Shown here one piece after another: positions 53,694-62,821 of a DNA stretch of 64,000 nt. Numbering within the stretch: position 1 is the stretch's first letter; every line of letters starts with the position of its first letter. The notes under the pieces are model-generated. The model was not told where the DNA came from. It ran no database searches and worked only from the letters and a program-made list of their open reading frames with translations. The stretch comes from Candidatus Binatia bacterium (GTDB taxonomy: Bacteria; Desulfobacterota; Binatia; UBA12015): positions 1 to 64,000 of the forward strand of contig JAQWRY010000085.1 in assembly GCA_029243485.1 (NCBI GenBank). Reading direction: 5' to 3'. The position numbers and the translations under genes were made by a program.

Positions 53694-54827
53694 TCAGGCG
53701 ATCGCCTTCTCTGCGCGAAGCGACTCGATTTCGGCCGAATCAAAACCCCAATCCGCCAGGGCTTCGTTCGTGTGGGTGCCGGCATTCGGCGGCGGACCCT
53801 GGATTCCCGGGGCCGTACGGCTGAAGCGCGGCGCAGGGCTGGGCTGCACGAGCCCCTCGCGTTCGACGAACGTCCCGCGAGCCTTGTTGTGCGGATGGTC
53901 CGGCGCTTCCTTCATCGAGAGAACCGGAGCGAAGCAGACGTCCGTTCCCTCGAGGTCCGTGCACCACTCGTCGCGCGTCTTGGTCTTGAAGAGCGCTTCG
54001 ACGGTGCCCTTGTTGGCCTCCCATTTCGAGCGGTCCATCTGACCACCCAGTGCGTCGCCGTCCAGGCCCGTGCGCCGGAGGAGCTCGGAGTAGAACTGCG
54101 GCTCGATCGAACCGATCGAGATGAACTTGCCGTCCTTGCACTCGTAGACGTCGTAGAAGTGCGCACCGCTATCGAGAAGATTCGTTCCGCGTTCCTCCTG
54201 CCAGAAGCCCACGCCCTGCATCCCGTGGAACATCGCCATCAAGATGGCCGCTCCGTCGACCATGGCCGCATCCACGACCTGACCTTTGCCGGAGCGCTGA
54301 CGTTCGATGATCGCGCAGGCGATTCCGAATGCAAGGATCAACCCACCCCCACCGAAGTCACCGATGAGGTTCAGGGGAAACATCGGCTTCTCGCCCTTGC
54401 GCCCCAGCGGCTCGAGCGCACCGGCGAGCGAGATGTAGTTGATGTCGTGACCGGCGGCCATCGCCATCGGGCCGTCCTGACCCCAACCGGTCATCCGGCC
54501 GTAGACCAGACCGGAATTGCGCGCGAGGCACGGCTCTGGACCGAGCCCGAGTCGCTCCATGACGCCGGGACGAAAGCCCTCGAACAGAGCGTCCGACTTC
54601 TCGATCAGCTTCATGACGACCTCGACGCCCTTGGGGCTCTTGAGGTCGACGCCGACGCTGCGCCGACCCCGCGCGAGCAGGTCGCCACTGACGCCGGGCT
54701 CGCGAACGCGGTCCGCGCGGTCGATCCGTAGGACCTCGGCACCCATGTCGGACAACATCATTCCGCAGAACGGGCCTGGCCCGATGCCGGCGATTTCGAT
54801 GACGCGAATTCCTTCGAGTGGACCCAC
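53694..54827 (-). CDS. alpha-methylacyl-CoA racemase (CaiB/BaiF family)
   Basis: A 377-residue enzyme from GTG 54827, with AAGGAGGAG upstream. The catalytic pair of bacterial methylacyl-CoA racemases is visible: His in AGHDINYISLAG and, 30 residues later, Asp in LIGDFGGGG, the same spacing as in the mycobacterial enzyme. FRPGVMERLGLGP and GQVVDAAMVDGAA are further family motifs. It epimerises 2-methyl-branched acyl-CoAs so that they can be beta-oxidised, consistent with the branched-chain-type acyl-CoA dehydrogenase at 38-39 kb. Confidence 0.9.
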   Translation of the reverse strand: MGPLEGIRVIEIAGIGPGPFCGMMLSDMGAEVLRIDRADRVREPGVSGDLLARGRRSVGVDLKSPKGVEVVMKLIEKSDALFEGFRPGVMERLGLGPEPCLARNSGLVYGRMTGWGQDGPMAMAAGHDINYISLAGALEPLGRKGEKPMFPLNLIGDFGGGGLILAFGIACAIIERQRSGKGQVVDAAMVDGAAILMAMFHGMQGVGFWQEERGTNLLDSGAHFYDVYECKDGKFISIGSIEPQFYSELLRRTGLDGDALGGQMDRSKWEANKGTVEALFKTKTRDEWCTDLEGTDVCFAPVLSMKEAPDHPHNKARGTFVEREGLVQPSPAPRFSRTAPGIQGPPPNAGTHTNEALADWGFDSAEIESLRAEKAIA

Positions 54828-54891
54828 CTGCTCCTCCTTGCTGTGTGCTGATGCCTGAATATCCGCCCGCTCGGCGGCTCGATCTCGGGCC

Positions 54892-57800
54892 CTAGGAGGC
54901 CGCGTCCACGCCTCGTCTGAAGCGGGCGGCTGTCCTCTCCAGGGCCTGGTCCACGAGCGTATAGAACACGGGTACGACGACCAAGGTCAGCACGGTAGAG
55001 GCCACGATGCCCCCGGCGACGACGACTCCGAGCGGGCGTCGGCTCTCCGCACCGGCGCCGAGCCCGATGGCGATCGGCAGGATCCCGAACAGGGTCGAAA
55101 GCGCAGTCATGAGGATCGGGCGCAACCGTACGACGCCGGCTTCCACGATCGCCTCGTGAACGGTCTTTCCAACGGCCCGCAGGCGGCCCGCGTAGTCGAC
55201 CAGGAGGATCGAGTTCTTCGTCACGAGCCCCACCAGCATCACCATGCCGATGAAGCTGTAGATGTTGAGCGTCATCCCCAGAGCGAAGAGGAGCCCGAAC
55301 GCTCCGAACAAGGCCAGGGGCAGCGCCAGCAAAATGGTGAAGGGATGAACGAAGCTCTCGAACTGGCCGGCGAGCACCAGGTACACGGCGACGATCGCGA
55401 GAACGAACGTGAACGCGAGGCCGTCGAACGATTCCTCGAACTCCTTGGACTCCCCGCTAACGGCCGTCGTGAACCCTGGCGGCAACACCTCGCGCGCGAC
55501 CTCCTCGACTTCCGCCAGCGCCGTCCCGAGCGGCTTCCCCTGGAGGTTCGCGTCGATGATGACGGACCGCCTCCGGTTGTAGTGGTTCAGGCTGCTGGGC
55601 CCGACTCCCTCGACGACTTCAACCACGCTTGCGAGCTGCACGAGTCGCCCCGTGCGGCTTCGCACGTACAGCCGCTCGATCTGCTGCGGCGTCTGGCGAT
55701 CCAGCTCGGAGAGCTGTACGATCACGTCGTAGCGTTCGTTGCCGCGGCGGAACTTGGTCACGTCGCTGCCACCGAGAAGGATCCGCAACGTGTTCGCGAC
55801 GTCGGCAACGCTCACGCCGAGCGCTGCGGCGCGGTCCCGATCGATCTGGACCCGGAGCTCCGGCTTGTTGATGCGAAGATCGCTATCCACGTCCGTCAGG
55901 CCCGGGAGAGCCCGAACACGCTCGACCATCCGCGGCGTAAACTCCTGAAGTGCCTCGAAGTCCGGATTCTGGATCACAAACTCGAGTGGCTTCCCACGGC
56001 CCCCCGTCGGCAGGCCCGAGAAGGGGGTGGCGAACACCCGAATGCCCGGGATCTGGCCGAAGCGCGAACGCAACATCCCGAGGAGCTCTTGCTGCGAACG
56101 CTCTCTCTTTGAACGAGGATGAAGGCGCGCGAAGATGATACCGCGGTTCGTAGCCCCGACGCCCCCCGAGCCGACCCCGATGAAGGCCGTACCGGCGCGC
56201 ATCTCGGGCAGACCATCGAGGATCTCCTCCACCTGAATCTGAAGTCGGTTGTGGTGCGCGAGAGTGGAGCCCTCGGGCGATTCGATGATGACCAGGAAGC
56301 CGCCGCGATCCTCGGAGGGCACGAATTCCTGCCCGAGAAGGAAGAAGAGTACGCCTGCACACGCGACCAGGACGGCCGAACTCAGCACGACGATGCCCCG
56401 ATGGCCGAGAGACCACAGGAGGACGCCCCTGTAACGCTCCGCCAATGCGACGAGCGCAGCTTCGAATTTCGCGAACACCCCACCTGGCTCATCCAGGACG
56501 AGCAGGCGGGAACAGAGCATTGGTGTCAACGTCAGGGCGACGACCGACGATGCAACGATCGCAACGGCCACCGTCACGCCAAACTCGAAAAAGAACCGAC
56601 CGATGATGCCCTGAATGAAGGCCACCGGGACGAAGACCGCGACCAGGGTCAACGTCGAGGCGATCGCCGCGAAGGCGATCTCGTTCGTGCCGATCAGCGC
56701 CGCCTCCCGCCGAGCGAGCCCGCCCTCCATGTGCCGATGAGCGTTCTCGAGAACGATGATCGCATCATCGACCACCACGCCGATCGACAACGTCAGCGCG
56801 AGGAGCGTCAAGCTGTTGATGGTGAAGCCGAAGAAATACATCGCACCGAACGTCGCGAGCAACGACGTTGGAATCGTGATCGCCGGAATGAGCGCGCTGC
56901 GCGGCGTGTGGAGGAACAAGAAGATCACCAACACCACCAGCAGGCCCGCGATCACCAGTGCTTCCTGGACCTCCGCGACCGAGTCCTCGATGAAGCGCGC
57001 CCCGTCGTACGAGACGGTCATGTGATACCCGGGAGGCAGCGCGCCCTGCATTGCCGCGACCTCGGCGCGGACGGCGCGGGCCACCGCGACCGCGTTCGAG
57101 TTCGACTGCTTGATGATTCCGACAGAAACGTGCGGCCGCAGGTTGAAGCGTGCGAGGCTACGCTCGCCTTCGTCGCCTTCCACCGCCCGACCCACTTCCC
57201 GCAGGCGAATGGGTGCGTCGCCCCGGTACGCGACGATCAGGTTTTCGAACTCTTCCGCCGAAGAGATCTCGCCCTCGGTCTTCACCACAAACTCTCGAGT
57301 GTGCCCCTCGACGCGGCCGGCGGGGATCTCGACGTTCTCGCGCTGGAGCACCGCAACGACGTCGTTGACCGTCAGTCGGTGCGCTCCGAGGCGTGCGGCA
57401 TCGAGATAGATGCGAATCGCGAGTCGCTTCTCGCCCCCAATCGGCACGGAACCGACCCCCGGCAGGCGCTGAAGCCGCTCTTTCACTACAGTGTCGGCGT
57501 AGCCGGACAGATCGCGAAGGCTCGCCCGGTCGGCGTTCAGCGAGATCCAAAGGATCGCGCGCGCGTCGAGATCGATCTTGCTCACGACCGGCTCTTCCGT
57601 ATCCGGCGGAAGCTCCGAGCGGGCGCGCGCGACTCGGTCGCGAACGTCCTGGGCTGCGAGATCGATGTTGCGATTGAGGTCGAAGCGGATCGTGATCTTG
57701 CTCACCTGCTCGACGCTGGATGACGTCAGAGTGTCGATCCCTTCGATCGTGCTGACGACTTCCTCGAGGACTTCGGTGACCTCTTTCTCAACGACCTCAG

Positions 57801-57966
57801 GGCTCGCTCCGGGCAGAACCGTCACGATGCTCACCGTTGGGAACTCGATATTGGGCAGTTCCCGAACGGACAGGTTCGAGTACCCGATCGCTCCGAAGAG
57901 GATGAGGATCAGAGACAGGACGGTGGCGAGGACAGGCCTCTCGATCGATAGGGACCAGGGGGACAT
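54892..57966 (-). CDS. RND efflux pump inner-membrane subunit (HAE1/AcrB-like)
   Basis: A 1024-residue proton-driven exporter with the full RND layout: first helix (RPVLATVLSLILILFGAIGY), porter domain, the central helix bundle with VVDDAIIVLENA, and a duplicated second half with MVMLVGLVTKNSILLVDYA. LSIGVVVDDAI holds the proton-relay Asp pair region. GGSDVTKFRRGNERYDVIVQ is typical of the multidrug (HAE1) rather than the heavy-metal (HME) branch. The adaptor gene ends 2 bases upstream. No outer membrane TolC-like gene is adjacent. Confidence 0.93.
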   Translation of the reverse strand: MSPWSLSIERPVLATVLSLILILFGAIGYSNLSVRELPNIEFPTVSIVTVLPGASPEVVEKEVTEVLEEVVSTIEGIDTLTSSSVEQVSKITIRFDLNRNIDLAAQDVRDRVARARSELPPDTEEPVVSKIDLDARAILWISLNADRASLRDLSGYADTVVKERLQRLPGVGSVPIGGEKRLAIRIYLDAARLGAHRLTVNDVVAVLQRENVEIPAGRVEGHTREFVVKTEGEISSAEEFENLIVAYRGDAPIRLREVGRAVEGDEGERSLARFNLRPHVSVGIIKQSNSNAVAVARAVRAEVAAMQGALPPGYHMTVSYDGARFIEDSVAEVQEALVIAGLLVVLVIFLFLHTPRSALIPAITIPTSLLATFGAMYFFGFTINSLTLLALTLSIGVVVDDAIIVLENAHRHMEGGLARREAALIGTNEIAFAAIASTLTLVAVFVPVAFIQGIIGRFFFEFGVTVAVAIVASSVVALTLTPMLCSRLLVLDEPGGVFAKFEAALVALAERYRGVLLWSLGHRGIVVLSSAVLVACAGVLFFLLGQEFVPSEDRGGFLVIIESPEGSTLAHHNRLQIQVEEILDGLPEMRAGTAFIGVGSGGVGATNRGIIFARLHPRSKRERSQQELLGMLRSRFGQIPGIRVFATPFSGLPTGGRGKPLEFVIQNPDFEALQEFTPRMVERVRALPGLTDVDSDLRINKPELRVQIDRDRAAALGVSVADVANTLRILLGGSDVTKFRRGNERYDVIVQLSELDRQTPQQIERLYVRSRTGRLVQLASVVEVVEGVGPSSLNHYNRRRSVIIDANLQGKPLGTALAEVEEVAREVLPPGFTTAVSGESKEFEESFDGLAFTFVLAIVAVYLVLAGQFESFVHPFTILLALPLALFGAFGLLFALGMTLNIYSFIGMVMLVGLVTKNSILLVDYAGRLRAVGKTVHEAIVEAGVVRLRPILMTALSTLFGILPIAIGLGAGAESRRPLGVVVAGGIVASTVLTLVVVPVFYTLVDQALERTAARFRRGVDAAS

Positions 57967-57968
57967 CG

Positions 57969-59072
57969 TCAGCCCGGGGCTGCCACGGCACGAACGGCAG
58001 CCGGCTCGCCCTCGCGCAGCTTCTCGTGGCCCGTCACGACGATGGTCTCACCGGGCGCGACACCGCTCACGATCTCGACCCGGCCGGGAAGCCGGACTCC
58101 CGTTCGGACGGTACGCGCGCTGGCATTGCCGTCCTTCACGACAAACAGCAGGAGGCGGTCGGCCGTGGGAACGATGGCCTCCTCGGGCACGACCGGCGCG
58201 TTCTCCCGGCGTTCGAGCCGAACCTCCACGCCACCGAACTGCCCCGGACGCAGCAGACGATCCGGATTCGGCACCTCCGCCTTCACCGTGACGGTACGGT
58301 TCTCGGCGTCGACGGCGGGATCCACGAACGTAATCTCACCCGGGAACGGGCGCTCGGGCAGGCTCGAGACGCGCGCCGTCACTGCGAGACCCGGAGCCAG
58401 TCGCGCGATGTACCGCTCGGGTAGAGCGAACACGAGTTCGAGCGGATCGTCGTCGATGAGGAGCCCGATCGGCTCCCCCTGGGCAATGAAGGCACCAGGA
58501 TCGACGCGAAGCCGGCCGAAGACGCCGGCGAACGGAGCTTCGACGACGGTCTCGTCCAACTCGGCTTTGGCGAACGCCAGGTTGGCGCGAGCGACTCCCA
58601 GCGCCGCCGCAGCGAGGTCGTACTCGGACTGCACGTCGTCGTGATCCTGCTCGGACGCAATGCCTCGTTTGCGCAGGGCCCCGGAGCGAGCCGACGTTCG
58701 CTTGGCACGCGCAACGCGGACCTCGGCCTGCGCCAGAGCAGCCTTGGCCTGATCGAGGCGCGCGACGAGGTCGCGGTCGTCGAGCTGAACCAGGGGCGTG
58801 CCCTGCTCCACTCGTTCCCCCTCACTCACCGGCAAACTCCGGATTCGACCGGACCGCCGGGCCTTCACCTCGACCCGCTGGTCCGCTTCCAGGCTGCCGA
58901 CGGCTTCCACGAGCACGTCGACGTCCTCCGCAGCGACTTCGGCCGTCTCCACCGGGATCGCGGGACGGGCCGCGTCCGCGCCCGTCTCGGAAGCCCCGCC
59001 GCAGGCCTGGCTGAGGCCGGCGACAAGCGCCAGGAGCGCAAGGCCAGCCCGAAGATCGGGGCCAGAAGCCAT
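57969..59072 (-). CDS. RND efflux periplasmic adaptor (HlyD/AcrA family lipoprotein)
   Basis: A 367-residue adaptor. ATG 59072 opens a lipoprotein signal (LRAGLALLALVAGLSQAC), with Cys as lipid anchor; GTG 59090 is an alternative. The two lipoyl half-motifs (VEAVGSLEADQRVEVKARRSGRI; VVEAPFAGVFGRLRVDPGAFI) flank a coiled-coil hairpin (VRVARAKRTSARSGALRKRG). It bridges the RND pump to an outer membrane channel. It forms a two-gene operon with the pump and is divergent from the SpmAB-like gene. Confidence 0.9.
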   Translation of the reverse strand: MASGPDLRAGLALLALVAGLSQACGGASETGADAARPAIPVETAEVAAEDVDVLVEAVGSLEADQRVEVKARRSGRIRSLPVSEGERVEQGTPLVQLDDRDLVARLDQAKAALAQAEVRVARAKRTSARSGALRKRGIASEQDHDDVQSEYDLAAAALGVARANLAFAKAELDETVVEAPFAGVFGRLRVDPGAFIAQGEPIGLLIDDDPLELVFALPERYIARLAPGLAVTARVSSLPERPFPGEITFVDPAVDAENRTVTVKAEVPNPDRLLRPGQFGGVEVRLERRENAPVVPEEAIVPTADRLLLFVVKDGNASARTVRTGVRLPGRVEIVSGVAPGETIVVTGHEKLREGEPAAVRAVAAPG

Positions 59073-59154
59073 CGCTTCAGCATAGGGCACCCCGGAGCGT
59101 GTTCAAGCGCAACCCTTGACGGACGGCCTGGCAGCCCGGAGGATCGCCGCCCCC

Positions 59155-60477
59155 ATGCTGAACGGAATCTGGCTCTTTCTCATGCTCGGCTCGATCGTCT
59201 ACGCGGCCTGGAACGGACGCCTGGCTGAAGTCACCGAGGCGCTGTTCTCGAGCGCGGGCGCGGCCGTGACGCTCGTCATTGGTCTCGTCGGCATCATGAT
59301 GTTCTTGCTTGGCCTGATGCGGGTCGCCTTCGATGGCGGTCTCCGGGCGGCGATTGCGCGCGCGCTGGCTCCGCTCCTACGGCGCCTGTTCCCCGACGTG
59401 CCCTCTGACCATCCGGCGATGAGTTCGATGGTGATGAACATGGCCTCGAACATGACCGGCCTCGGGAACGCGGCAACGCCCTTTGGCTTGAAGGCCATGA
59501 CCGAACTGGACCGGCTGAATGAGCACCCCGGATCGGCTTCAGATTCGATGGTGTTGTTCCTTGCGATCAACACCTCTGCAATCACGCTCCTGCCGCCCCT
59601 CGGCACGATAGGCGTGCGACTCGCCGCCGGGTCTCCGCACCCCGAGATCATCTGGGCGCCGACCTTGATCGCAACGACGTGCTCGACCGTTGCAGCCGTC
59701 GGTGCGTTCTATCTGCTTCGCCGACTCCCGCGGTTTCGCCACCAGGATGTCGCCGGCGGCGCAACCGCTCGCCCCGACGTGGGCGACGACCCGTCCGCCG
59801 ATGAGGCGCCGCCCGCAGTCGACCCCGAGGGATCTACGGGCTCGCGCCGTGTGGCGATCTTCGTCACAATCGTGGCCCTGGCCGCAGGCTTGGCCCTCGA
59901 CCTGAATCGGATCGCGACAGACAACGCGTCGGCGGACATCCTTCGCGTAGCCGTGCAGACCTGGTTGTTCCCGCTTCTCGTCGCAGGACTGCTCCTGATT
60001 GGCTGGGCCGGCCGGGTTCGGGTCTACGAATCCATGATCGAAGGCGCGAAAGAAGGACTCTCCGTGGCCGTGCGGATCGTGCCTTACCTCGTTGCGATCC
60101 TCGTGGCGGTCGGGATGTTCCGCGCGTCGGGCGCACTCGACCTGTTCGTTTCGGCCCTCGACCCGTTCACCAGTCGCATCGGCGTCCCCGCCGAGGCCCT
60201 GCCCATGGCGCTTCTGCGGCCCCTCAGCGGGTCGGGCGCATTCGGCGTCATGAGCGAAATTCTCAGGGCCCACGGCCCGGACTCCTTCATCGGGCTGCTG
60301 GCGAGCACGCTTCAGGGCTCGACCGAAACCACCTTCTACGTGCTCGCCCTGTACCTCGGCGCGGCCGGCGTCCGCGATGGGCGCCACGCCCTCATCGCGT
60401 GCTTGACGGGTGACGTCGCCGGCTTCTTCGGCGCCGTCGCCGCGTGCCACTGGTTCTTCGGTGATTTACCAACGTGA
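59155..60477 (+). CDS. SpmA-SpmB-like fusion, nucleoside recognition/Gate-domain membrane protein
   Basis: A 440-residue polytopic protein. The first half (LNGIWLFLMLGSIVYAAWNG, MNMASNMTGLGNAATPFGLKAM) is SpmA-like; the second (ESMIEGAKEGLSVAVRIVPYLVAILVA, LLRPLSGSGAFGVMSE, STETTFYVLALYLGA) is SpmB-like. A hydrophilic linker (about residues 200-240) joins them. In Bacillus the two proteins act in spore core dehydration, but fused forms occur in many non-sporulating proteobacteria with unknown transport function. ATG 59155 starts at the first helix. Confidence 0.88.
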   Translation: MLNGIWLFLMLGSIVYAAWNGRLAEVTEALFSSAGAAVTLVIGLVGIMMFLLGLMRVAFDGGLRAAIARALAPLLRRLFPDVPSDHPAMSSMVMNMASNMTGLGNAATPFGLKAMTELDRLNEHPGSASDSMVLFLAINTSAITLLPPLGTIGVRLAAGSPHPEIIWAPTLIATTCSTVAAVGAFYLLRRLPRFRHQDVAGGATARPDVGDDPSADEAPPAVDPEGSTGSRRVAIFVTIVALAAGLALDLNRIATDNASADILRVAVQTWLFPLLVAGLLLIGWAGRVRVYESMIEGAKEGLSVAVRIVPYLVAILVAVGMFRASGALDLFVSALDPFTSRIGVPAEALPMALLRPLSGSGAFGVMSEILRAHGPDSFIGLLASTLQGSTETTFYVLALYLGAAGVRDGRHALIACLTGDVAGFFGAVAACHWFFGDLPT

Positions 60478-60508
60478 CTTGGTCAGGCGCGTGTTCTAGA
60501 CGAGCAGC

Positions 60509-60928
60509 ATGAAGTATCTACATACGATGGTGCGGGTCAGTGATCTCGACGCGTCGCTCGACTTCTGGATCGCGAAGCTCGGCCTGGAGCAGCTGGGGCG
60601 GTACGACAACGAGGCCGGGCGATTCACCTTGGTCTTCCTCGCGGCGCCCGGAGATTCGACCGCGCAAGTCGAGCTCACGCACAACTGGGACCCCGAAGAG
60701 CTGGGCGACGGCCGTAACTTCGGGCACCTCGCCTACGCCGTCGAGGACATCTACGCGACGTGCCGGGGTCTGCTGGATGCCGGGGTCGTAATCAACCGAC
60801 CACCGCGCGACGGACACATGGCCTTCGTGCGGTCTCCCGACGGCATCTCCATCGAGCTCCTGCAAAAGGGCGAGTCCCTGGCCCCGAAGGAGCCTTGGCA
60901 GTCCATGGAAAACACGGGATCTTGGTGA
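60509..60928 (+). CDS. gloA: lactoylglutathione lyase (glyoxalase I)
   Basis: A 139-residue metalloenzyme that isomerises the methylglyoxal-glutathione hemithioacetal. The vicinal-oxygen-chelate metal ligands are visible: His in KYLHTMVRV, Glu in VELTHNW, His in NFGHLAYAV and Glu in SIELLQKG. Length and the DGHMAFVRSPDG stretch fit GloA. It overlaps the 6-phosphogluconolactonase start (GTGA), so both are made together. Confidence 0.92.
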   Translation: MKYLHTMVRVSDLDASLDFWIAKLGLEQLGRYDNEAGRFTLVFLAAPGDSTAQVELTHNWDPEELGDGRNFGHLAYAVEDIYATCRGLLDAGVVINRPPRDGHMAFVRSPDGISIELLQKGESLAPKEPWQSMENTGSW

Positions 60929-61626
60929 GTTCAGCGGAAGTTCTGCGGGGCGACCGGGCCGACCTCGATCTCCGCGCCGCGCGGCTCGTCTCGAATGCCA
61001 TCGAGCAGTGCGCGGCCACCCAACCGCAGGTCGTGCTGGGCGTGGTTGGGGGCAGGAGTGTTGGCGGCATCTACGCACACCTCGAAGGGATGCCCCTTCC
61101 GTGGCACAAGCTCCACGTTTTCCTCGCCGACGAGCGCCTCGTGCCGGTCAGCAGCGACGAGAGCAACTTCAAGCTGGTCAAGGACGATCTGCTGTCGGCC
61201 CCCCTTGGCGACGGACGAATGCCCGAAGCGAACGCACACTCGTTCCCATTCCGGCCAGACCAAGCGGACGCCGGCGTCGCCGCCTACGATGCTGCCCTGG
61301 CGGCCGTCGGCGGGCGCTTCGACATCGCAATTCTCAGTGCCGGCGAGGATGGCCACACCGCGTCTCTGTTCCCGGGCCACCCCGCGCTCGACTCTGGCGC
61401 CAGCGGGTTCGTGCTGGTCGAGGGCTCGCCCAAGCCGCCGCCGCGCCGCATCAGTGCCTCGCTTCCCCTCCTCGCGAAGACCCGCTTTGGCGTGGTCGTG
61501 TTCTACGGAGAGAGCAAGCGGGCCGCGCTCGAGAAGTTCACCGCCCCGGACGTGGAACTCGAGCAGTGCCCCTCGAAGGTCGTCTCGAAGATGGAACAGG
61601 GCATCGCCCTGACCGACCTCGACTGA
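60925..61626 (+). CDS. pgl: 6-phosphogluconolactonase
   Basis: A 233-residue DevB/SOL-type lactonase of the oxidative pentose phosphate pathway. GTG 60925 overlaps the gloA stop. WHKLHVFLADERLVPVSSDESNF and ILSAGEDGHTASLFPGHPAL are the two hallmark blocks. The usual partners glucose-6-phosphate dehydrogenase and gluconate dehydrogenase are not in the window. NADPH from this pathway would support glutathione recycling, a plausible reason for pairing with gloA. Confidence 0.92.
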   Translation: MSSAEVLRGDRADLDLRAARLVSNAIEQCAATQPQVVLGVVGGRSVGGIYAHLEGMPLPWHKLHVFLADERLVPVSSDESNFKLVKDDLLSAPLGDGRMPEANAHSFPFRPDQADAGVAAYDAALAAVGGRFDIAILSAGEDGHTASLFPGHPALDSGASGFVLVEGSPKPPPRRISASLPLLAKTRFGVVVFYGESKRAALEKFTAPDVELEQCPSKVVSKMEQGIALTDLD

Positions 61627-62064
61627 TCAAAATCCGAGGAGTTTCTCCCGGAGGCTCGGGGTCGGCGTCGGCCCCGTGATCGGCGCGCTTCGCTCGACCC
61701 GGTTCACCAGAACCCACTGAGAACCGAACTGGGTATAGCCGGTGATCTTCAAGAGCTCGTTGGGCTTCGAGGCGCGGATCTCCTCCAGCTGGTCCGCGCC
61801 GCCTTGGAAGACGAAATTCGGTTTGATCGGCTGTACTTGCGAGACCAGTTCCCCCGCCGTCGGCCCCGTCGCCGTAAGCGTGATCAGATTCGTGAGCGCG
61901 AAAGGCTTCAGGTCCCCGTCCCCGATGCGCACCTGAAACATCTTCCAGGGCTTGACCTGTTCCCTGGAACCCCCCAAATAGCCTTCGATTCGGACCTCTA
62001 CCTGCCGCGGAGTTCCCCCGATTCCGAGGATCGCGGCCAGCGCCAGCAATAATAGCGTCTTCAT
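61627..62064 (-). CDS. small exported protein of unknown function
   Basis: A 145-residue protein with a signal peptide (MKTLLLLALAAILGIGGTP). The mature part is beta-rich: VEVRIEGYLGGSREQVKPW, KMFQVRIGDGDLKPFALTN, LLKITGYTQFGSQWVLVNRVE. The last motif looks like an OB-fold-type strand pair, but I do not recognise a named family. It is probably periplasmic. Its stop abuts the pgl stop with no gap, and it is divergent from the H1-like protein gene. Confidence 0.65.
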   Translation of the reverse strand: MKTLLLLALAAILGIGGTPRQVEVRIEGYLGGSREQVKPWKMFQVRIGDGDLKPFALTNLITLTATGPTAGELVSQVQPIKPNFVFQGGADQLEEIRASKPNELLKITGYTQFGSQWVLVNRVERSAPITGPTPTPSLREKLLGF

Positions 62065-62144
62065 GACGCGAGCCTATCCCCACTCCCTCGGCGAGGCCAT
62101 CCCGACGGCCCACCCGACAACCCGTGTCAAGACCGACCCATTGC

Positions 62145-62173
62145 TTGACACATTGTTAGGGATTCGATAGCCA
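62145..62173 (+). promoter_or_regulatory. possible sigma-70 promoter of the H1-like gene
   Basis: A consensus TTGACA at 62145-62150 is followed after 17 bases by TAGCCA at 62168-62173, a weak -10. It lies in the divergent gap, 40 bases before ATG 62214, with GGAAGGAG (62197-62204) as ribosome site between. Confidence 0.4.
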
Positions 62174-62213
62174 GGCACCGATCACGTTTGATTTTCGGAA
62201 GGAGTGCGAGGGG

Positions 62214-62774
62214 ATGTTGAGGGACGAATCTCAGATCAGCCGGCAGGCACGTTGGCAACGAAAGCACCGAGCGATGGGCCTGTGCGTCCTTTGCAGCAAG
62301 CCCGCCTTCAAGGGCTGGCGCTGCAAGAAGCACTACGAGCAGCACAAGATCACGATGCGGCTGCGGTACATCCCGAAGGTCCGTGGGCGGTATAAGGTCA
62401 AGGTTGGTAGCTCCTCGCTGACCGAAGCCACGGCCAAGCGCAAAAAAGCGACGAAAGCCGCGCCCGAAAAAAAGAAGGCCGTGAAAGCGACCACGAAAGC
62501 GGCAAAACCCGCCTCGAAGGTGATCAAGAAGGACACCGTGAAGGCGGCGACCCGGAAGGTCACCGCGAAGAAGACGGCTACACGCAAGAAGACCACGTCT
62601 GCGGCAACCGCGAAGAAGACGGCTGCCCGCAAGAAGACCGCGTCTGCGGCAACCGCGAAGAAGACCACGTCTGCAGCAACCGCGAAGAAGACGGCTGCCC
62701 GCAAGAAGGCGACCGGCTCGGCTCGGAAAACCGCGACGCGGCGCACGACGAGGCGGAAAGCCGCCAAAGCCTGA
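62214..62774 (+). CDS. zinc-knuckle protein with histone H1-like Lys/Ala repeat tail
   Basis: A 186-residue very basic protein. Residues about 24-40 form a C-x2-C-x9-C-x2-H cluster (LCVLCSKPAFKGWRCKKHYE), a probable zinc knuckle. From about residue 75 to the end it is almost only Lys, Ala, Thr and Arg, in 15-residue repeats (core TAKKTAARKKTASAA), like the C-terminal tails of H1-like and HU-fused bacterial nucleoid proteins. A nucleic-acid-compacting role is the natural inference. The knuckle could give sequence or RNA specificity. No equivalent is known to me. Confidence 0.75.
   Translation: MLRDESQISRQARWQRKHRAMGLCVLCSKPAFKGWRCKKHYEQHKITMRLRYIPKVRGRYKVKVGSSSLTEATAKRKKATKAAPEKKKAVKATTKAAKPASKVIKKDTVKAATRKVTAKKTATRKKTTSAATAKKTAARKKTASAATAKKTTSAATAKKTAARKKATGSARKTATRRTTRRKAAKA
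62562..62712 (+). repeat. in-frame 45-base tandem repeats
   Basis: Units start at 62562, 62607, 62652 and 62679 with ACCGCGAAGAAGAC. The first two are 45 bases and nearly identical, the third is 27 bases (an 18-base internal deletion), and the fourth is partial. All lengths are multiples of three, so the repeats expand the protein tail without frameshift. Confidence 0.9.
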
Positions 62775-62821
62775 TCGCAGGGGCGCACGGCGCTCCTGCT
62801 CTCGGCCTGGCGCTCTAAGCG

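Noticed and set aside
56119-57723. 534-codon rightward frame inside the RND pump gene
   Set aside because: Charged antisense shadow; the reverse strand gives a complete RND permease.
62562-62712. Regular repeats considered as a CRISPR array
   Set aside because: The units are head-to-tail, in frame, with no unique spacers, and encode the Lys/Ala tail.
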